64,000 bases of DNA, taken from contig NW_020653711.1 of NCBI RefSeq assembly GCF_003589595.1, positions 4,313,222 through 4,377,221 on the forward strand, given 5' to 3'. Both the position numbers and the translations under genes were made by a program. Below the pieces are notes generated by a model, which saw only the letters and a list, made by a program, of their open reading frames with translations, made no database searches and was not told where the DNA came from. The DNA comes from Hyposmocoma kahamanoa (taxonomy: Eukaryota > Arthropoda > Insecta > Lepidoptera > Cosmopterigidae). Shown piece by piece: positions 43,337 through 53,336 of this stretch (position 1 is its first letter; every line of letters starts with the position of its first letter).

Positions 43337-43929
43337 TATATAGTCACATGCATATAACATTATTTCGAAGTAGTGTACTCCGTAATATTTTTATTATTAA
43401 TGTACACCCTATCTCCCTACTGGCATTGATATAAACCCGTACGTACGCACTTATATATCGCATTGTTATTATAATAGTATTATAACTCAAAATATGAGAA
43501 ATTCAAGATTATACCATTATTGAACGTAAAATTTGATTCTCTACACGTCAATAAAACTTTCTTCAGAAGTAAGTAAGAAACAACTAAAAAATAACTCAAA
43601 ATGAGACACGCTTTATATGATCTAGTTCTGGCCAAAATAATCCTTATTAAAAAATATAAAAGTATGTTTTCTCTTTTATTTTTAAACATATTTGGCAAGT
43701 AGGAAAGTCTAATAAACTATAACCTATACATACATTTTAATTATCTTTCACGGGAAATGAGTCATTCGTTTTTCGTCGATTCTGAGAAAATACACTTTTT
43801 AAGTTAATACACTATTGTAGTACTGCCAGTGCGATATCTCCAAATAGAGGTAAATCAAAATAAATAGACAGATATACCTAATCGAACACTGATATCAATA
43901 TCTTTCGTACAAAAAACTCTGATACATGG
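43337..43929. other. Unassigned AT-rich sequence
   Basis: Nothing recognised. Confidence 0.35.
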
Positions 43930-44185
43930 ACTTTCGCATTCTGATTATTTTCGTTAACGGAAAGTGAGTGAAATCCGGTAAACGGGATTTATTCCCTAAT
44001 TTGCCACCCTTAGAGCTGGAGTAGATTCTTCAAATATAAATGGGGCCACTACTGAGGTACCCACTTTCCAACAAAAAAAAGAAACCATCGAAATCGTTTC
44101 GGAGTAATCGCGTGTCATACACTAAAAAGATACACGCAAATTGAGAACCTACTCGTTTTTTTAAGTCGGTGAAAAATAGAAAATT
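43930..44185 (-). repeat. Family D repeat, minus
   Basis: CGTTAACGGAAAGTGAGTGA, TTTGCCACCCTTAGAGCTGG, GGGGCCACTACTGAGGTACC, CGAAATCGTTTCGGAGTAAT and GAGAACCTACTCGTTTTTTT. An 83-codon minus frame here is a shadow of the repeat. Confidence 0.85.
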
Positions 44186-44523
44186 ATAAACGTTTTGGTT
44201 CAAATATTTTTTATTTTTATAGCAATTTTTACGTAGAAGACATTTTTCGGCGAGTAACAAACATTGACCCAAGTAGGTCATAAATAACTCACGACATGAG
44301 ATTGGCTCTTACGACCTTTCTTCCCCGATATTCCAACGTTGAAAGCAAAAGCGATGCCTGTGAGGGCTCTTGACATTATAGGCACATAATTGAGCACAAA
44401 ACATTCAAAATACAGAATTTACATGAAGAATTGAACACTTTCTTTCGACGAAATGTGACAAATATTACAAAAATCAATAAAAAGATGACAAATGTATGTA
44501 AGTAGTAAAGACAATGTACTCAC
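44186..44523. other. 5' part of intron 1, nothing recognised
   Basis: Sequence immediately downstream (on the minus strand) of exon 1. No feature seen apart from the donor GTGAGT at 44518-44523. Confidence 0.4.
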
Positions 44524-44674
44524 AGGCCCATTTTCCTCTGGATTTGAAGTCCAACTTATTCAAAGCAGGGCCAAGCGCGTAGATATAAACAACACTAAAT
44601 ACAAATTTCACTACATATAGAATAAACCCCACTGCAAATACAATTCCAAGTTTTTCTAAAGTACTGAAAGCCAT
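44524..44674 (-). CDS. Exon 1 of a very-long-chain 3-oxoacyl-CoA reductase / 17beta-HSD12-like dehydrogenase
   Basis: The ATG (44674-44672) has a good insect context (AAAAATGGC). The exon codes for 50 residues plus one base. Residues 1-8 are short and polar, residues about 9-35 form a hydrophobic membrane anchor (LGIVFAVGFILYVV ...), then ALGPALNKLDFKSRGKWA leads into the SDR fold. The anchor followed by G-KWA is the usual N-terminus of HSD17B12/KAR-type ER reductases. The exon ends ...GCC T, followed by donor GTGAGT, and joins exon 2 to give GKWALVTGCTDGIGK. The enzyme would reduce 3-oxoacyl-CoA with NADPH in fatty-acid elongation on the ER, or a related substrate; insect genomes hold several paralogues, some thought inactive, and the catalytic YxxxK is outside the visible exons, so activity cannot be judged. 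No gene symbol is assigned. Confidence 0.85.
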
Positions 44675-44830
44675 TTTTATTAATTTCTATTTTCTACTAA
44701 AAGTGACAGGTTATGGTGAGAGTACACCGGTTGACACACTTCCCGCATGCGTACTGGCGGTCAAAGAAAGTGAGCATGCGCTGTGAATGAACGACTGGGG
44801 ATCGGAACGACCGAGTGCAATCTCACGATG
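44675..44830 (-). promoter_or_regulatory. Putative promoter/5' UTR of the dehydrogenase gene with two NRF1/ewg-like sites
   Basis: The 150 bp before the ATG are less AT-rich than the intron. Two GCATGC-centred motifs, CGCATGCGTA (44744-44753) and GCATGCGC (44774-44781), resemble the NRF1/erect wing consensus (YGCGCAYGCGCR), 30 bp apart and about 70-107 bp upstream of the ATG. No clear TATA box. An untranslated first exon further upstream cannot be excluded. Confidence 0.4.
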
Positions 44831-45463
44831 ACGCCCGATTCGTGCCGGAATCTATTAACCCGCTTATTTCACCAAGACCTCACTTACCATATCTTGTCTA
44901 TACAATTCAAAGCTCTCGCTTAAATTGTAGTTTTATAATGTCAAAAAACCAAAACCTCTGCGTCGGTAAAACGATCCGAATAATCGGAGTTCTTGTTAAA
45001 ATTGTCGTTATGAAATCGTTCCTGAATTGAAAAGGGACAGGTATAAAATACAGTGCTGTTTCAGTCTCTCGTGATAAGCGGCATAAAAATGTATGAGGTC
45101 ATATGCACACGTGTTGCTGATGGTATGCGAGACTGGAACAATTTGAATAAAAACTATTTGAACATATGTTGAAGATACAACGGCATCAAAAAATAATTAA
45201 GTAAACGATAATAACAGACTACATAAGATTTGATCAAGACCTGGAGAGTTGGATCTAAATCCCGTATTTTTCACACAAACTAACGCTTCGGGTTCTTTTC
45301 CGCTGAACTATTATATTCACTACTTTATTTTCAATTAATCACGATCATATTATTCTGATTCAGTTTTTCGTTTCCAATTTACGTTCTGTTATTACTGTTA
45401 ATCTTGTAATCTTTACAGGAATCACGAAATTAATCAAGAACTAATTTTAGAACTGTACACTAA
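44831..45463. other. Intergenic, nothing recognised
   Basis: A 71-codon plus-strand frame (44815-45030) starts in the putative promoter and has no recognisable domain. Confidence 0.4.
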
Positions 45464-45626
45464 GGGTCGTATTCTAGAACTCTATTCAATGCTCAAGTCA
45501 GGATTTGAGTATGGTTTAAAGCACTCGAAATCATACTCAAGTTCCTGCCATTAGGGTCGTATTTCCAGTGTTTGTGTTTCCAGTGCAATCCTAATTTGAG
45601 CATTGAGTAGTTCTAGAATACGACCC
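45464..45626. mobile_element. 163-bp MITE with TAA target duplication
   Basis: Terminal inverted repeats GGGTCGTATTCTAGAACT (18 bp perfect), then TCAATGCTCAA in both after a 2-base length difference. TAA lies outside each end (45461-45463 and 45627-45629). A 3-bp TWA-type duplication suggests a PIF/Harbinger-mobilised MITE. The sequence is nearly a full-length palindrome. Confidence 0.88.
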
Positions 45627-45774
45627 TAAGAGTCTAAACAATACACACTACAGAATTAGATAATTACAGAAATAAATATTTTTAGGATTTAGAGAACTTG
45701 GGAGTGTAAATGTAATAGACGGGCAAAGTAGCCGTTGCAATTGCAATTGTATTGCACATTACTGCATAATATTA

Positions 45775-47052
45775 GGGGTTAAAGTATGAAATTGCCGTTT
45801 TATTGCAATAGGTTCTTTGAATTTTCATAGAATCTTCATGGTTTGAGGTTTTCGAATGAAACTTTTTTCAAATGGTTTCTGTGATTTTTTTTTTTTAATT
45901 TGAAACATTTGAATATCGACTTTCAATTGTTTTTGTTATTCAATTTAGACAAGAAAGATGGATACTGCGAAAATTCGAGTGATTTTTGAATACGAGTTCC
46001 GACGCGGAACTAACGCGGCAGAAACAGCCCGCAATATCAATGCTGCGTTTGGAGAGGGGTCTACTAATGAACGCACCGTGCGATTTTGGTTTAAACGCTT
46101 TCGTGATGGAAATTTCGACTTAAAGAACGAGTCACGAGGAAGACCGCCCACACAGGTGAATAACGATGAATTAAGAGAGATAGTGGAAGCCGATCCTAGT
46201 CAAACTACCCAGGAATTAGCGGCATGGTTTAACGTTACCTTACCCACAATATTGACTCACTTGCGTCAAATCAATAAAATAAAAAAATACGAAAAATGGG
46301 TGCCTCATGATTTGACTGATCTGCAGAAAGAAACGCGTGTTGAAACTTGTGTTGCCTTGTTGAACCGGTACAGAAATGAAGGAATATTGGATCGAATTGA
46401 AACATGTGATGAAAAGTGGATTCTTTATGATAACCGGAAAAGAAAAATGCAATGGCTGACCCCAGGTCAAATGCCACAACAGTGTCCTAAAGCAAAACTT
46501 ACCAATAAAAAGGTAATGGTAACTGTTTGGTGGTCTCAGCATGGTGTTATTCACTATAGTTTTCTCCGATCTGGTCAAGCAATAACGGCAGATGTCTATT
46601 GTGCCGAACTCCGAACCATGTTGACAAAACTAGCAGTAAAACAGCCCCGACTCATGAATCGATCTTCACCATTATTGCTCCACGACAACGCGAGACCTCA
46701 CACAGCACGAGAAACCATTTTGACCCTTCAGGAACTGCAGTTAGAAACCATTCGTCATCCTCCGTATTCACCAGACCTTGCTCCAACGGACTACCATTTT
46801 TTTCGTGATTTGGACAATTATCTACGTGACAAGAAGTTTTCTTCCCAGGAGGCAGTACAAAATGCTTTCACACAGTTTGTGCAGTCTAGATCGTCGGAGT
46901 TCTATCGCAAAGGCATTAATAACCTTCCCATTAGATGGCAGCAATGTATAGATAATAATGGCAACTATTTTGATTAAATAAATTTGTTAAAAATTTAAAA
47001 AATAAACAATTTAGATTTTCAGTACAAATCGGCAATTTCATACTTTAACCCC
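45775..47052 (+). mobile_element. Structurally intact mariner transposon, 1,278 bp
   Basis: Perfect 23-bp terminal inverted repeats starting GGGGTTAAAGTATGAAATTG, flanked by TA duplications (45773-45774 and 47053-47054). It contains a 183-bp 5' leader, one uninterrupted transposase ORF (45958-46977) and a 75-bp 3' part, the normal size and layout of a full mariner. This is the only element in the window with all parts intact. Confidence 0.95.
45958..46977 (+). CDS. Mariner transposase, 339 aa, apparently intact
   Basis: Cut-and-paste DNA transposase. N-terminal half: paired helix-turn-helix DNA-binding region with the second-helix segment ERTVRFWFKRFRDGNF (38-53), a GRPP AT-hook-like linker (61-64) and the second HTH (about 81-107), then WVPHDL (114-119), the mariner signature. 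Catalytic domain: D151 in TCDEKW, D243 in LLLHDNARPHTA and D278 in YSPDLAPTDYHFF, with exactly 34 residues between the second and third aspartates (DD34D). The C-terminus is RWQQCIDNNGNYFD, close to the SETMAR/Hsmar1 and cecropia-type transposases, so I place it in or near the cecropia subfamily. Length is normal for mariner (about 345 aa). No stops, frameshifts or missing key residues. The ATG at 45958 is preceded by AAGAAAG and is the first ATG of the frame. Whether it is transcribed is unknown. Confidence 0.95.
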   Translation: MDTAKIRVIFEYEFRRGTNAAETARNINAAFGEGSTNERTVRFWFKRFRDGNFDLKNESRGRPPTQVNNDELREIVEADPSQTTQELAAWFNVTLPTILTHLRQINKIKKYEKWVPHDLTDLQKETRVETCVALLNRYRNEGILDRIETCDEKWILYDNRKRKMQWLTPGQMPQQCPKAKLTNKKVMVTVWWSQHGVIHYSFLRSGQAITADVYCAELRTMLTKLAVKQPRLMNRSSPLLLHDNARPHTARETILTLQELQLETIRHPPYSPDLAPTDYHFFRDLDNYLRDKKFSSQEAVQNAFTQFVQSRSSEFYRKGINNLPIRWQQCIDNNGNYFD

Positions 47053-47096
47053 TATTATTATTACACACATTTTATTTTCAGTAGCAGTAGATTTTC

Positions 47097-47222
47097 TTGT
47101 TAAAGAGTTCGTTCAGGAATGTATTGCCACTTTATCTATTTCTGTCATCAATCAGTAATACATATGTGCGTCGATTTTGAAGGGTAAGATTCATGGGACT
47201 TGTCAAGATAATGTCTCACACC
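47097..47222 (+). repeat. Family C retroposon fragment, plus, 3'-truncated
   Basis: AAAGAGTTCGTTCAGGAATG, GCGTCGATTTTGAAGG and TTCATGGGACTTGTCAAGAT in order. Diverged and lacking the 3' end. Confidence 0.6.
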
Positions 47223-47384
47223 ACACATGTATTAACTTGCTCGTTATGGACAAAATATGCGGTACGGGCTCAACCCTGTGCTTATTACGTAGCTCATGGT
47301 TATGTCCTTTCCTTCGTCTCTTGTAAGTTTCCAGGTGTTCCGTAGTGTAGATTATGATAATATAGATAATAGTAATTATCGTCA

Positions 47385-47465
47385 TCATCATATCAATAGG
47401 AAAATGTAAACTGCTGAACATAGGCCTCCCCCAAAGATTGCCAGACTAGCCGGTCGGACACAACG
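47385..47465 (+). repeat. RTE-type retroposon tail fragment
   Basis: ATCGTCATCATCATATCAAT and CTGCTGAACATAGGCCTCCC match the tail at 42898-42975. It runs into the GC-rich insertion. Confidence 0.6.
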
Positions 47466-47479
47466 TGCATCCATCGGTT

Positions 47480-48355
47480 ACCCGTGCTTGTAGTAGGGGG
47501 TCGTCAGAAGGGGTTCCCGCCTTGTCGTGGCAGGGGGGCTCTAGTAGCCGTGGTCGATTTCATCCCACGGTGAAGCTAAGAGGAACCCACGGGGCCGGCC
47601 GATGGTGGTAGGCTGGCCCGAGGAGGGCGTTCCGCGCGGGGCTCGTCTGGTCAGCGGGACCGCTCGGATTTGCGAGGAGGAGGGTCGCGGGGGGAGAGAC
47701 GTGTCGGTGTGTCGTTGCCGCTCGTCCTGTCCTCCGCGACTCTGGCGAGGCTGCACCGCTTTCAATGATGCAGTGGCGGCGGGGCCGCGGGGGAAGAGAC
47801 GTGTCGGTGTGTCATTGCTGCTCGTCCTATCCTCCGCGGCCGAACGTGGGCGGTTGGCCCGTGGTGGGCGCTCCAAGGGACTCTCTTCGGAGAGTCCGCG
47901 CGGAAGCGCGTTAGGTGTTGCGGCGGTGCCTGTCATCAGATTCGCCGCGGGGGCTGGGGGAGCAGCCACTGAACTTCACAGTTGAGTGGATGCTGTCCTG
48001 GCCCCCATGGCCCCTGGGTAGCGGACTCGGGGGAGTTCGTTGCCCAGCATAAAGGGGCCCGGGATGGAAGGCTCGTCTGGTGTTCGGCGAGCCTCACATT
48101 CGGAGTTGGGGGACCGATGTGTCTCCCTTCTCGGGGAGGGGCTGCGCAGGGCGCGGCCAGCCGCTGGTGGGGGCGCGGGTGAGTGCAACAGCGTACCCGT
48201 ACCCCCACCTACAGCGGAGAGGAGGAACACTCCGGGGGTTTAGTGCGGTCGGGCTGCTTCCCTTCAGGGTTCAGCCCAGTCCCACATAACCCCGGCTCTG
48301 CCCCCGCAGGGCCGGGGTATCTGTAAGCAGATTCCCCCGGATTAACAAAAAAAAA
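47480..48355 (+). mobile_element. GC-rich poly(A)-ended retroposon, coding capacity unclear
   Basis: About 875 bp of very GC-rich sequence ending GGATTAAC plus an A-run (48346-48354), as expected for a retroposed copy in plus orientation. A direct internal duplication of about 98 bp is visible: GAGACGTGTCGGTGTGTCGT at 47695 and GAGACGTGTCGGTGTGTCAT at about 47793, each followed by CTCGTCCTRTCCTCCGCG. Open frames exist on both strands because of low stop-codon density; none shows a recognisable domain. Probably the non-coding 5' or 3' region of a non-LTR element, or a SINE-like derivative. Confidence 0.55.
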
Positions 48356-48360
48356 GGGGT

Positions 48361-48775
48361 CGTCCCTCTGAACGCCTTTCGGTTCGTGGTCTTCATTCGA
48401 GAACCTTTCTGCCCCAACAGCCGTCAGTTCTACGAGCTATGCCCACAGCCACTTCATCGTCTAATCGTTTGGACTATGTCGGTGACTTTCGTTCTTCTAC
48501 GGATCACCTCATTTCTGATTCGTTCACGTAGAGAAATACTCACATTGCTCGCTCCAAGGCTCGTTGAGTGACTTTAAGCTTTTTTATGACGCCCATAGTA
48601 AGTAGCCACGTCTCAGAGCCGTAGGTCATCGTTGGCAATTCAAGACTTTTGTCTTCAAGGACTGCGGTATTGCGAGCTTCCCGAAAGCTGCCCAACGTTG
48701 TCTGATTTGACGATTGATCTCTTCCATGAAGATGGCTCTGCGTAATTGGATGGTTTGTCCGAGGTAGACATAATA
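48361..48775 (-). pseudogene. RTE-like retrotransposon C-terminal fragment
   Basis: Minus strand from 48775 reads YVYLGQTIQLRRAIFMEEIN, then RWAAFGKL, IPQSLKTKVLN, and in another frame MTYGSETWLLTMGVIKKLKV, then TQRALERAM. This is the segment after the RT palm in RTE-type elements (YLGQ ... WAAFGKL ... LKTKV ... TYG-ETW). Frame changes and stops show it is dead. The sequence left of about 48550 continues the same element in degraded form. Confidence 0.75.
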
Positions 48776-49189
48776 CGTAATAATTATGCAGTATAATAAA
48801 TATCTTGATAATTAGAAACCCTGCTATCTAGCGCTTCCAATCAATTAATTATAATGAATAAACTACTGCATATAGGTATAGTTGCACTGATAGAACAATC
48901 CACGGTCCCTTTAACAAACTATTTAAAACTAATAACAATACACTTCGAACATTCCAATTCGAACTCAACTAGTTACGACGATACAATCGAACTCGCAACA
49001 ATACAATCCTGTAATGGAGGGATTATTGAAAAGTTTCATAGCAAAGTTTCGTCCATTAATGATGTTATGAACACTTTAATCTGGATTAAAGTGGTTCATT
49101 CTGCCAACAAAATGTTGTAAGTGTACTAATGTAAGTGGAAATGTTGTTTAAATTGGTATATATGTAGTTTAAATTATTTTTTTAAGATC
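48776..49189. other. Unassigned; 88-codon open frame at 48854-49120
   Basis: The frame has no recognised domain, signal peptide or splice context. AT-rich composition makes chance plausible. Confidence 0.35.
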
Positions 49190-49400
49190 GACGCCCTCGA
49201 GTGGTGCAACTGTGAACGTTGGACGAGGAGTCCCGGACTCGATTTCCTATGGGACCAATTTCGAAAATGGACTTTTCTAAATTTTTTCTGACCTGGGTGT
49301 TCTGGAAAGCGCCTCAGAGTGCCGTTGCTCTGGTACTCAGATTACAGGAAAATTTGCGACCAGGTAAATTGGTGTGGCTGTCTGGCACATTTTTATTATT
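49190..49400 (+). repeat. tRNA-derived SINE, family B
   Basis: GATCGACGCCCTCGAGTGGT (head), GGAGTCCCGGACTCGATTTC (degenerate box B), then GGGACCAATTTCGAAAATGG and CTGGGTGTTCTGG as in the other family B copies. Confidence 0.7.
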
Positions 49401-49606
49401 ATTAAAACATTTCTTCTTCTTCTTCATGGTATGGTCGGCTATCATTATAGCTACTTGAGTCCGTGAAGTTGGGGCTCCGATAGTTCCGTGGTACTGATGT
49501 TGTGGTACTTAGGTTTTGGTATGGCCATGTCTTCTGCGGCTTTGGACTTTTCCTTGCAGAATGAGTCGCTGTAGAGAATATTTTTCACTCTTTTTGTCCT
49601 TTGTTT

Positions 49607-49745
49607 TATGATATAAAGTGACAGAACGGACAATTGGTCTGCCTGGTCGTAAGCGACACGCCTGGCCATAGCAATTGCAGTGCCACTTAGAGCTTTAAAT
49701 CGCAGAGATTTGAGAGGCACTGCGAGTGCGCACGTCACCCTAGAA
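49607..49745 (-). repeat. Family C retroposon, minus, 5'-truncated
   Basis: TTATGATATAAAGTGACAGA, GCCTGGTCGTAAGCGACACG, CAATTGCAGTGCCACTTAGA and GAGATTTGAGAGGCACTGCG in order. Confidence 0.8.
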
Positions 49746-51340
49746 AGAAAGAAAGCAATCATCAGCAGATAAAGGCTAAGTTTCTTTCTTAAGGTCCAAC
49801 TTTAGTCATTAGAGAGACACACACACGGTGATAAGCAGGACTGAGGCCACTAAAAAAAGGTGCTTAGACACTTTAGATTAAAATGGAATAATATCGAGTG
49901 GTAGCAGATGACATAATGCCAATAAGTAATAGAATAGAGATAAGTAAATTCATCCTTTTCATTGACTGTAACGGCGTTTACCGTAAAATTAGAAAATCAG
50001 AATATGATATGACGGGGTACCCCGTTTCGTTATAGGGATCTCAAAAAACCAACTACGGGCTTTACTGTATGATTTCCAATGCTTTCTGTGTAGATGGCGT
50101 CTATTGCTTTTCCATAAACAAGTATGAACAACGTGCTGACAAAATTCAATGATTCACATATATTGTACATTTTATAATGCATCAATATAGGGGCTTATGG
50201 TACAAAGAAAAATTGTGGCTTTTTGTGTGTATAAACAAAAACTAATTTACAATCATTATCTGGACTAATAATGTGCAAAGAACAAAGGCAAAATCATAGT
50301 TAAAAGAATTATTTAGTGTCTTCAAATGTCTTAATTAAAAGTTTTGAATAAAATAAATTCATTACATTTTTCAAATTATAATAACGGCCTACGCAAGTCT
50401 GGAAATAAAATCATGTTTAAAAGAAACTCTAATAACTACGAAGTATGTAACCAGATCTTAGAGGATGGAAAAAACCGAACTGATTTATCTACAATCGTCA
50501 GTTTCTTAACGTTGAGCGACATATAGCCGCCAAAAAAAGAATTTCAGTACCAAAGTATGGGCATGGTCCACATCAAGACCACATTAAACTAGTTCACGTA
50601 ATATCAAATGTGCTAATTCGACCGATTTGTAATAAGAGATTAACTACTTCATTCCAAAATATAAATTAGATAATTATTCCTCATTAAAAATGGTGAAACT
50701 GACAATAAGTTCCCGATATCAGGGACAGATGGCATGTTTCACGAAAACAAAATGTGTCCGAGTTACCAGTGTACGTACAACAGCGCATCAGATTACACAT
50801 TTTTGTTCGAAAATTGCCTCCAGTGCAACAGAACATGACACGTCAATGTGTAGCTTAATGTGCTATTGACGTACATTGAGTTGGTAGGTCAATGCCAGTG
50901 CAGTAGTATGTATTAATTAACTCAGTTTTTTTATATTATGGCTTAACTTCATGCCTTTGGACCATACTAGTATAAAAAATAATTTCCTCTGAACTTTCGT
51001 CATGTCACATACCCACGCCACCATTCAACTTCTATTAACTCTGTTTAAGACCTCTGTAGTTTATTTTGATTTATTAATACATCGAATATATTATTACAAT
51101 TACGCAACCTATTAACGCCCAAAACTTTAAACTGGAATATCTTTAATTCCAGACACCTCAGAATAGTAAACCCAAAACAAAGTTTGTACAGGAATTTCAA
51201 CTCTACATGTACACATATATTTTTCATAAACAGACATATACAAATTTGTTAAAAAAAAAAATGGGAGTTTGCCATTGACCTTTATGTACTGTTCTTTGTT
51301 TAGTGATAGATGTTTAGAGATGATTAAATAATAAATAACG
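49746..51340. other. AT-rich intergenic or intronic sequence
   Basis: Contains short open frames (for example 50344-50526 and a 59-codon frame at 50690-50869) without recognisable domains. A small A/T dyad AAGAAAGAAA ... TTTCTTTCTT lies at 49743-49793. Confidence 0.4.
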
Positions 51341-51511
51341 CACACAGCCCCGCATTAGGGAAACCCTGTGTCGCGGGTGTCATGGACATAGACAAACACA
51401 AAGTGCACCCAAACTCACGAGAGAAATAAATGTAGGCCATACAAATATTTCTCTCGACCCGGGATTTCTGAGTGGCACACCAGTGTGGTAACCATTCGGC
51501 CACAGAGGCAG
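51341..51511 (-). repeat. tRNA-derived SINE, family A, complete
   Basis: From 51511 on the minus strand: TGCCTCTGTGGCCGAATGGT (box A region), AATCCCGGGTCGAGAGAAAT (degenerate box B), CATTTATTTCTCTCGTGAGT, then TGTCCATGACACCCGCGACA and CAGGGTTTCCCTAATGCGGG at the 3' end. About 171 bp; good reference copy for the family. Confidence 0.85.
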
Positions 51512-52117
51512 ATATAAATTAGATTTACATTAAAAATTACATTAACGTAACGTCATCATCGGGTAATTATACAAAAATCCATTGACATGGCTGCGGTGTC
51601 AATAAAGCTGTAATAAATTTTGTAACTTAAAACGCCGATTTAAGATAGTGTAATTAGTTTATGATTTCCGTTTTAAAACAATTTTGTTAATTACTCCGTT
51701 TTCAATTTGTTGGGAATTCTTGAAGATTAGCTGCATTAAACATTTTCCTTTTAAGTGAATAGTCTAACAGCATTGAAACAGAATATGTACACTGACCTAA
51801 GTCTTTGTGATTTTAATATCGGTTGCTCAACGGTTGGTTTGAAAGAAGATAAGGAACAGATTGATTTCATTTACTAGAAACTAGATATACTAGAAATATA
51901 CGATATTTTGTAACCTTGATAGAATAAAGTCACATGTTATCATACGTCATGAGTGGTTTTATCACAAATAAAATAAATTATGTTTAGGTGAAAATTTATA
52001 ACTCTCGTGTTTAAAGCATAAAAATAAATTATCAATTAATTTCATTCGTAGAACTAGAATCTTTAAATCTCACTCCAGAAAAGTTGTCATTTTATTTTTA
52101 TTTTTTATTTTTTTCTT
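51512..52117. other. Unassigned AT-rich sequence
   Basis: Nothing recognised. Confidence 0.35.
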
Positions 52118-52375
52118 ATACTATCAAGTGACGGGACGAATAAGTGCGCCTATCCACAACAGTTGCAGTGCCAATCAGAGCTTTAAGTCGCAAAGTTTTG
52201 AGGGTCAAACCACTGCGCCCGTCACCCTGAGACGTAGATTGACAAGTTTCTTGTCCCTGTAATTTCACCAGCACCCTTACCATTCAAAACCGGAACGCAG
52301 TAATGATAACATTACTGCTTGGCGGCAGAAATAGGTAAGGTGGCAGTACTTCCTTGGGCGAAATCTTACACAACG
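52118..52375 (-). repeat. Family C retroposon, minus, complete 3' unit
   Basis: ACTATCAAGTGACGGGACGA, CCACAACAGTTGCAGTGCCA, GTCACCCTGAGACGTAGATT, TGTAATTTCACCAGCACCCT, AACCGGAACGCAGTAATGAT, TTGGCGGCAGAAATAGGTAA and GTGGCAGTACTTCCTTGGGC, in the family's order. Good reference copy. Confidence 0.88.
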
Positions 52376-52684
52376 AGCGCTGCTGCTGCTTATCATTTCT
52401 TATTCAATGTATATCGTAAAGAATATTCGTTTTCAATCTTGCCATATTGCCGCGTAGCCCATGCATTTGTAATTTCACTGTTATATAATCTTGCTGTATG
52501 AATGTAACTGGTACATTTACTGCAATTTGTTACTACATTGTTGCTTTGTAGCTTGATGGGAAGTAAGTAAAGTAGGTTGATGAAGGCAAGATGAAATTAA
52601 AGTAAAATAAAAGTCACTTCAAACTGCCTTAATACCATCATCATTTTTTACATTTTAATTTACATGAATCCACTGCTGGGAATT

Positions 52685-52853
52685 TTTTATAATATCAAGT
52701 GACGGGACGAACAAGTCGTGCGCCTCATGGTAAGCTACACGACTGTCCATAACAATAGCAGTGCCACTCAGAGCTTTGCAAAGATCTGGGGCACTGCCAC
52801 TACCCCCGTAACCCTGACATTAGTTGATAAGTCCAACGTGCCTGTAATTTATT
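52685..52853 (-). repeat. Family C retroposon, minus, 5'-truncated
   Basis: TTATAATATCAAGTGACGGG, CGAACAAGTCGTGCGCCTCA, ATAGCAGTGCCACTCAGAGC and GTGCCTGTAATTTATT. It lies 310 bp from the previous copy in the same orientation. Confidence 0.85.
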
Positions 52854-53336
52854 CAAGAAACAATGGTTACATTAACGGAAATATTATAAAATAAACCTAG
52901 AGTTTCCATAATTCACAATGCAGTTCAAGTCTTAAACTCATCAAACCGCCTTAGCTCCGAACAATAGAGCTAGATATAGACCGGCAAGAGGACTGACGAA
53001 ACAGGCATACTAGATCAGTAAGACTTTAAATTTAGTTTTAAATTTGATTAGCAACAAATAAAAAAAAGATATCCTTATCCATGAACCTGCGGTTATATGT
53101 CTGATATGATAGCCTAATAAAGCTCCTACGAAACATTTTCGCGATTTTTAAATTGAAAAAAAAAAAATTAAAAATTTTCTGATCTTATAACACCAGGGGT
53201 GAGATTTATATTAGCCTATAAATTATTTAATAAAATGATATAAAAGAATGAAATTATTTAAAATTGCAAAATATGGAATCGGACAACTTTTCTGACAGTA
53301 TTCTCATAGGTGGGTTTAGTAACAATAGAGCTCCTA

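Larger units (their letters stand above)
11671..44523 (-). other. Intron 1 of the dehydrogenase gene, 32,853 bp
   Basis: Runs from the GTGAGT donor after exon 1 (read leftwards from 44523) to the acceptor before exon 2 (AG at 11672-11671). Nearly all recognisable content is transposable-element derived. No other host exon was found inside it. Confidence 0.8.

Noticed and set aside
44030..44281. 83-codon minus-strand frame
   Set aside because: Falls inside a family D repeat; the frame is not conserved in other copies.
47541..48289. Several overlapping open frames on both strands
   Set aside because: All lie in the GC-rich retroposon where stop codons are rare; none has a recognisable domain or consistent start.
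50690..50869. 59-codon plus-strand frame
   Set aside because: Short, unrecognised, no splice or expression signal.
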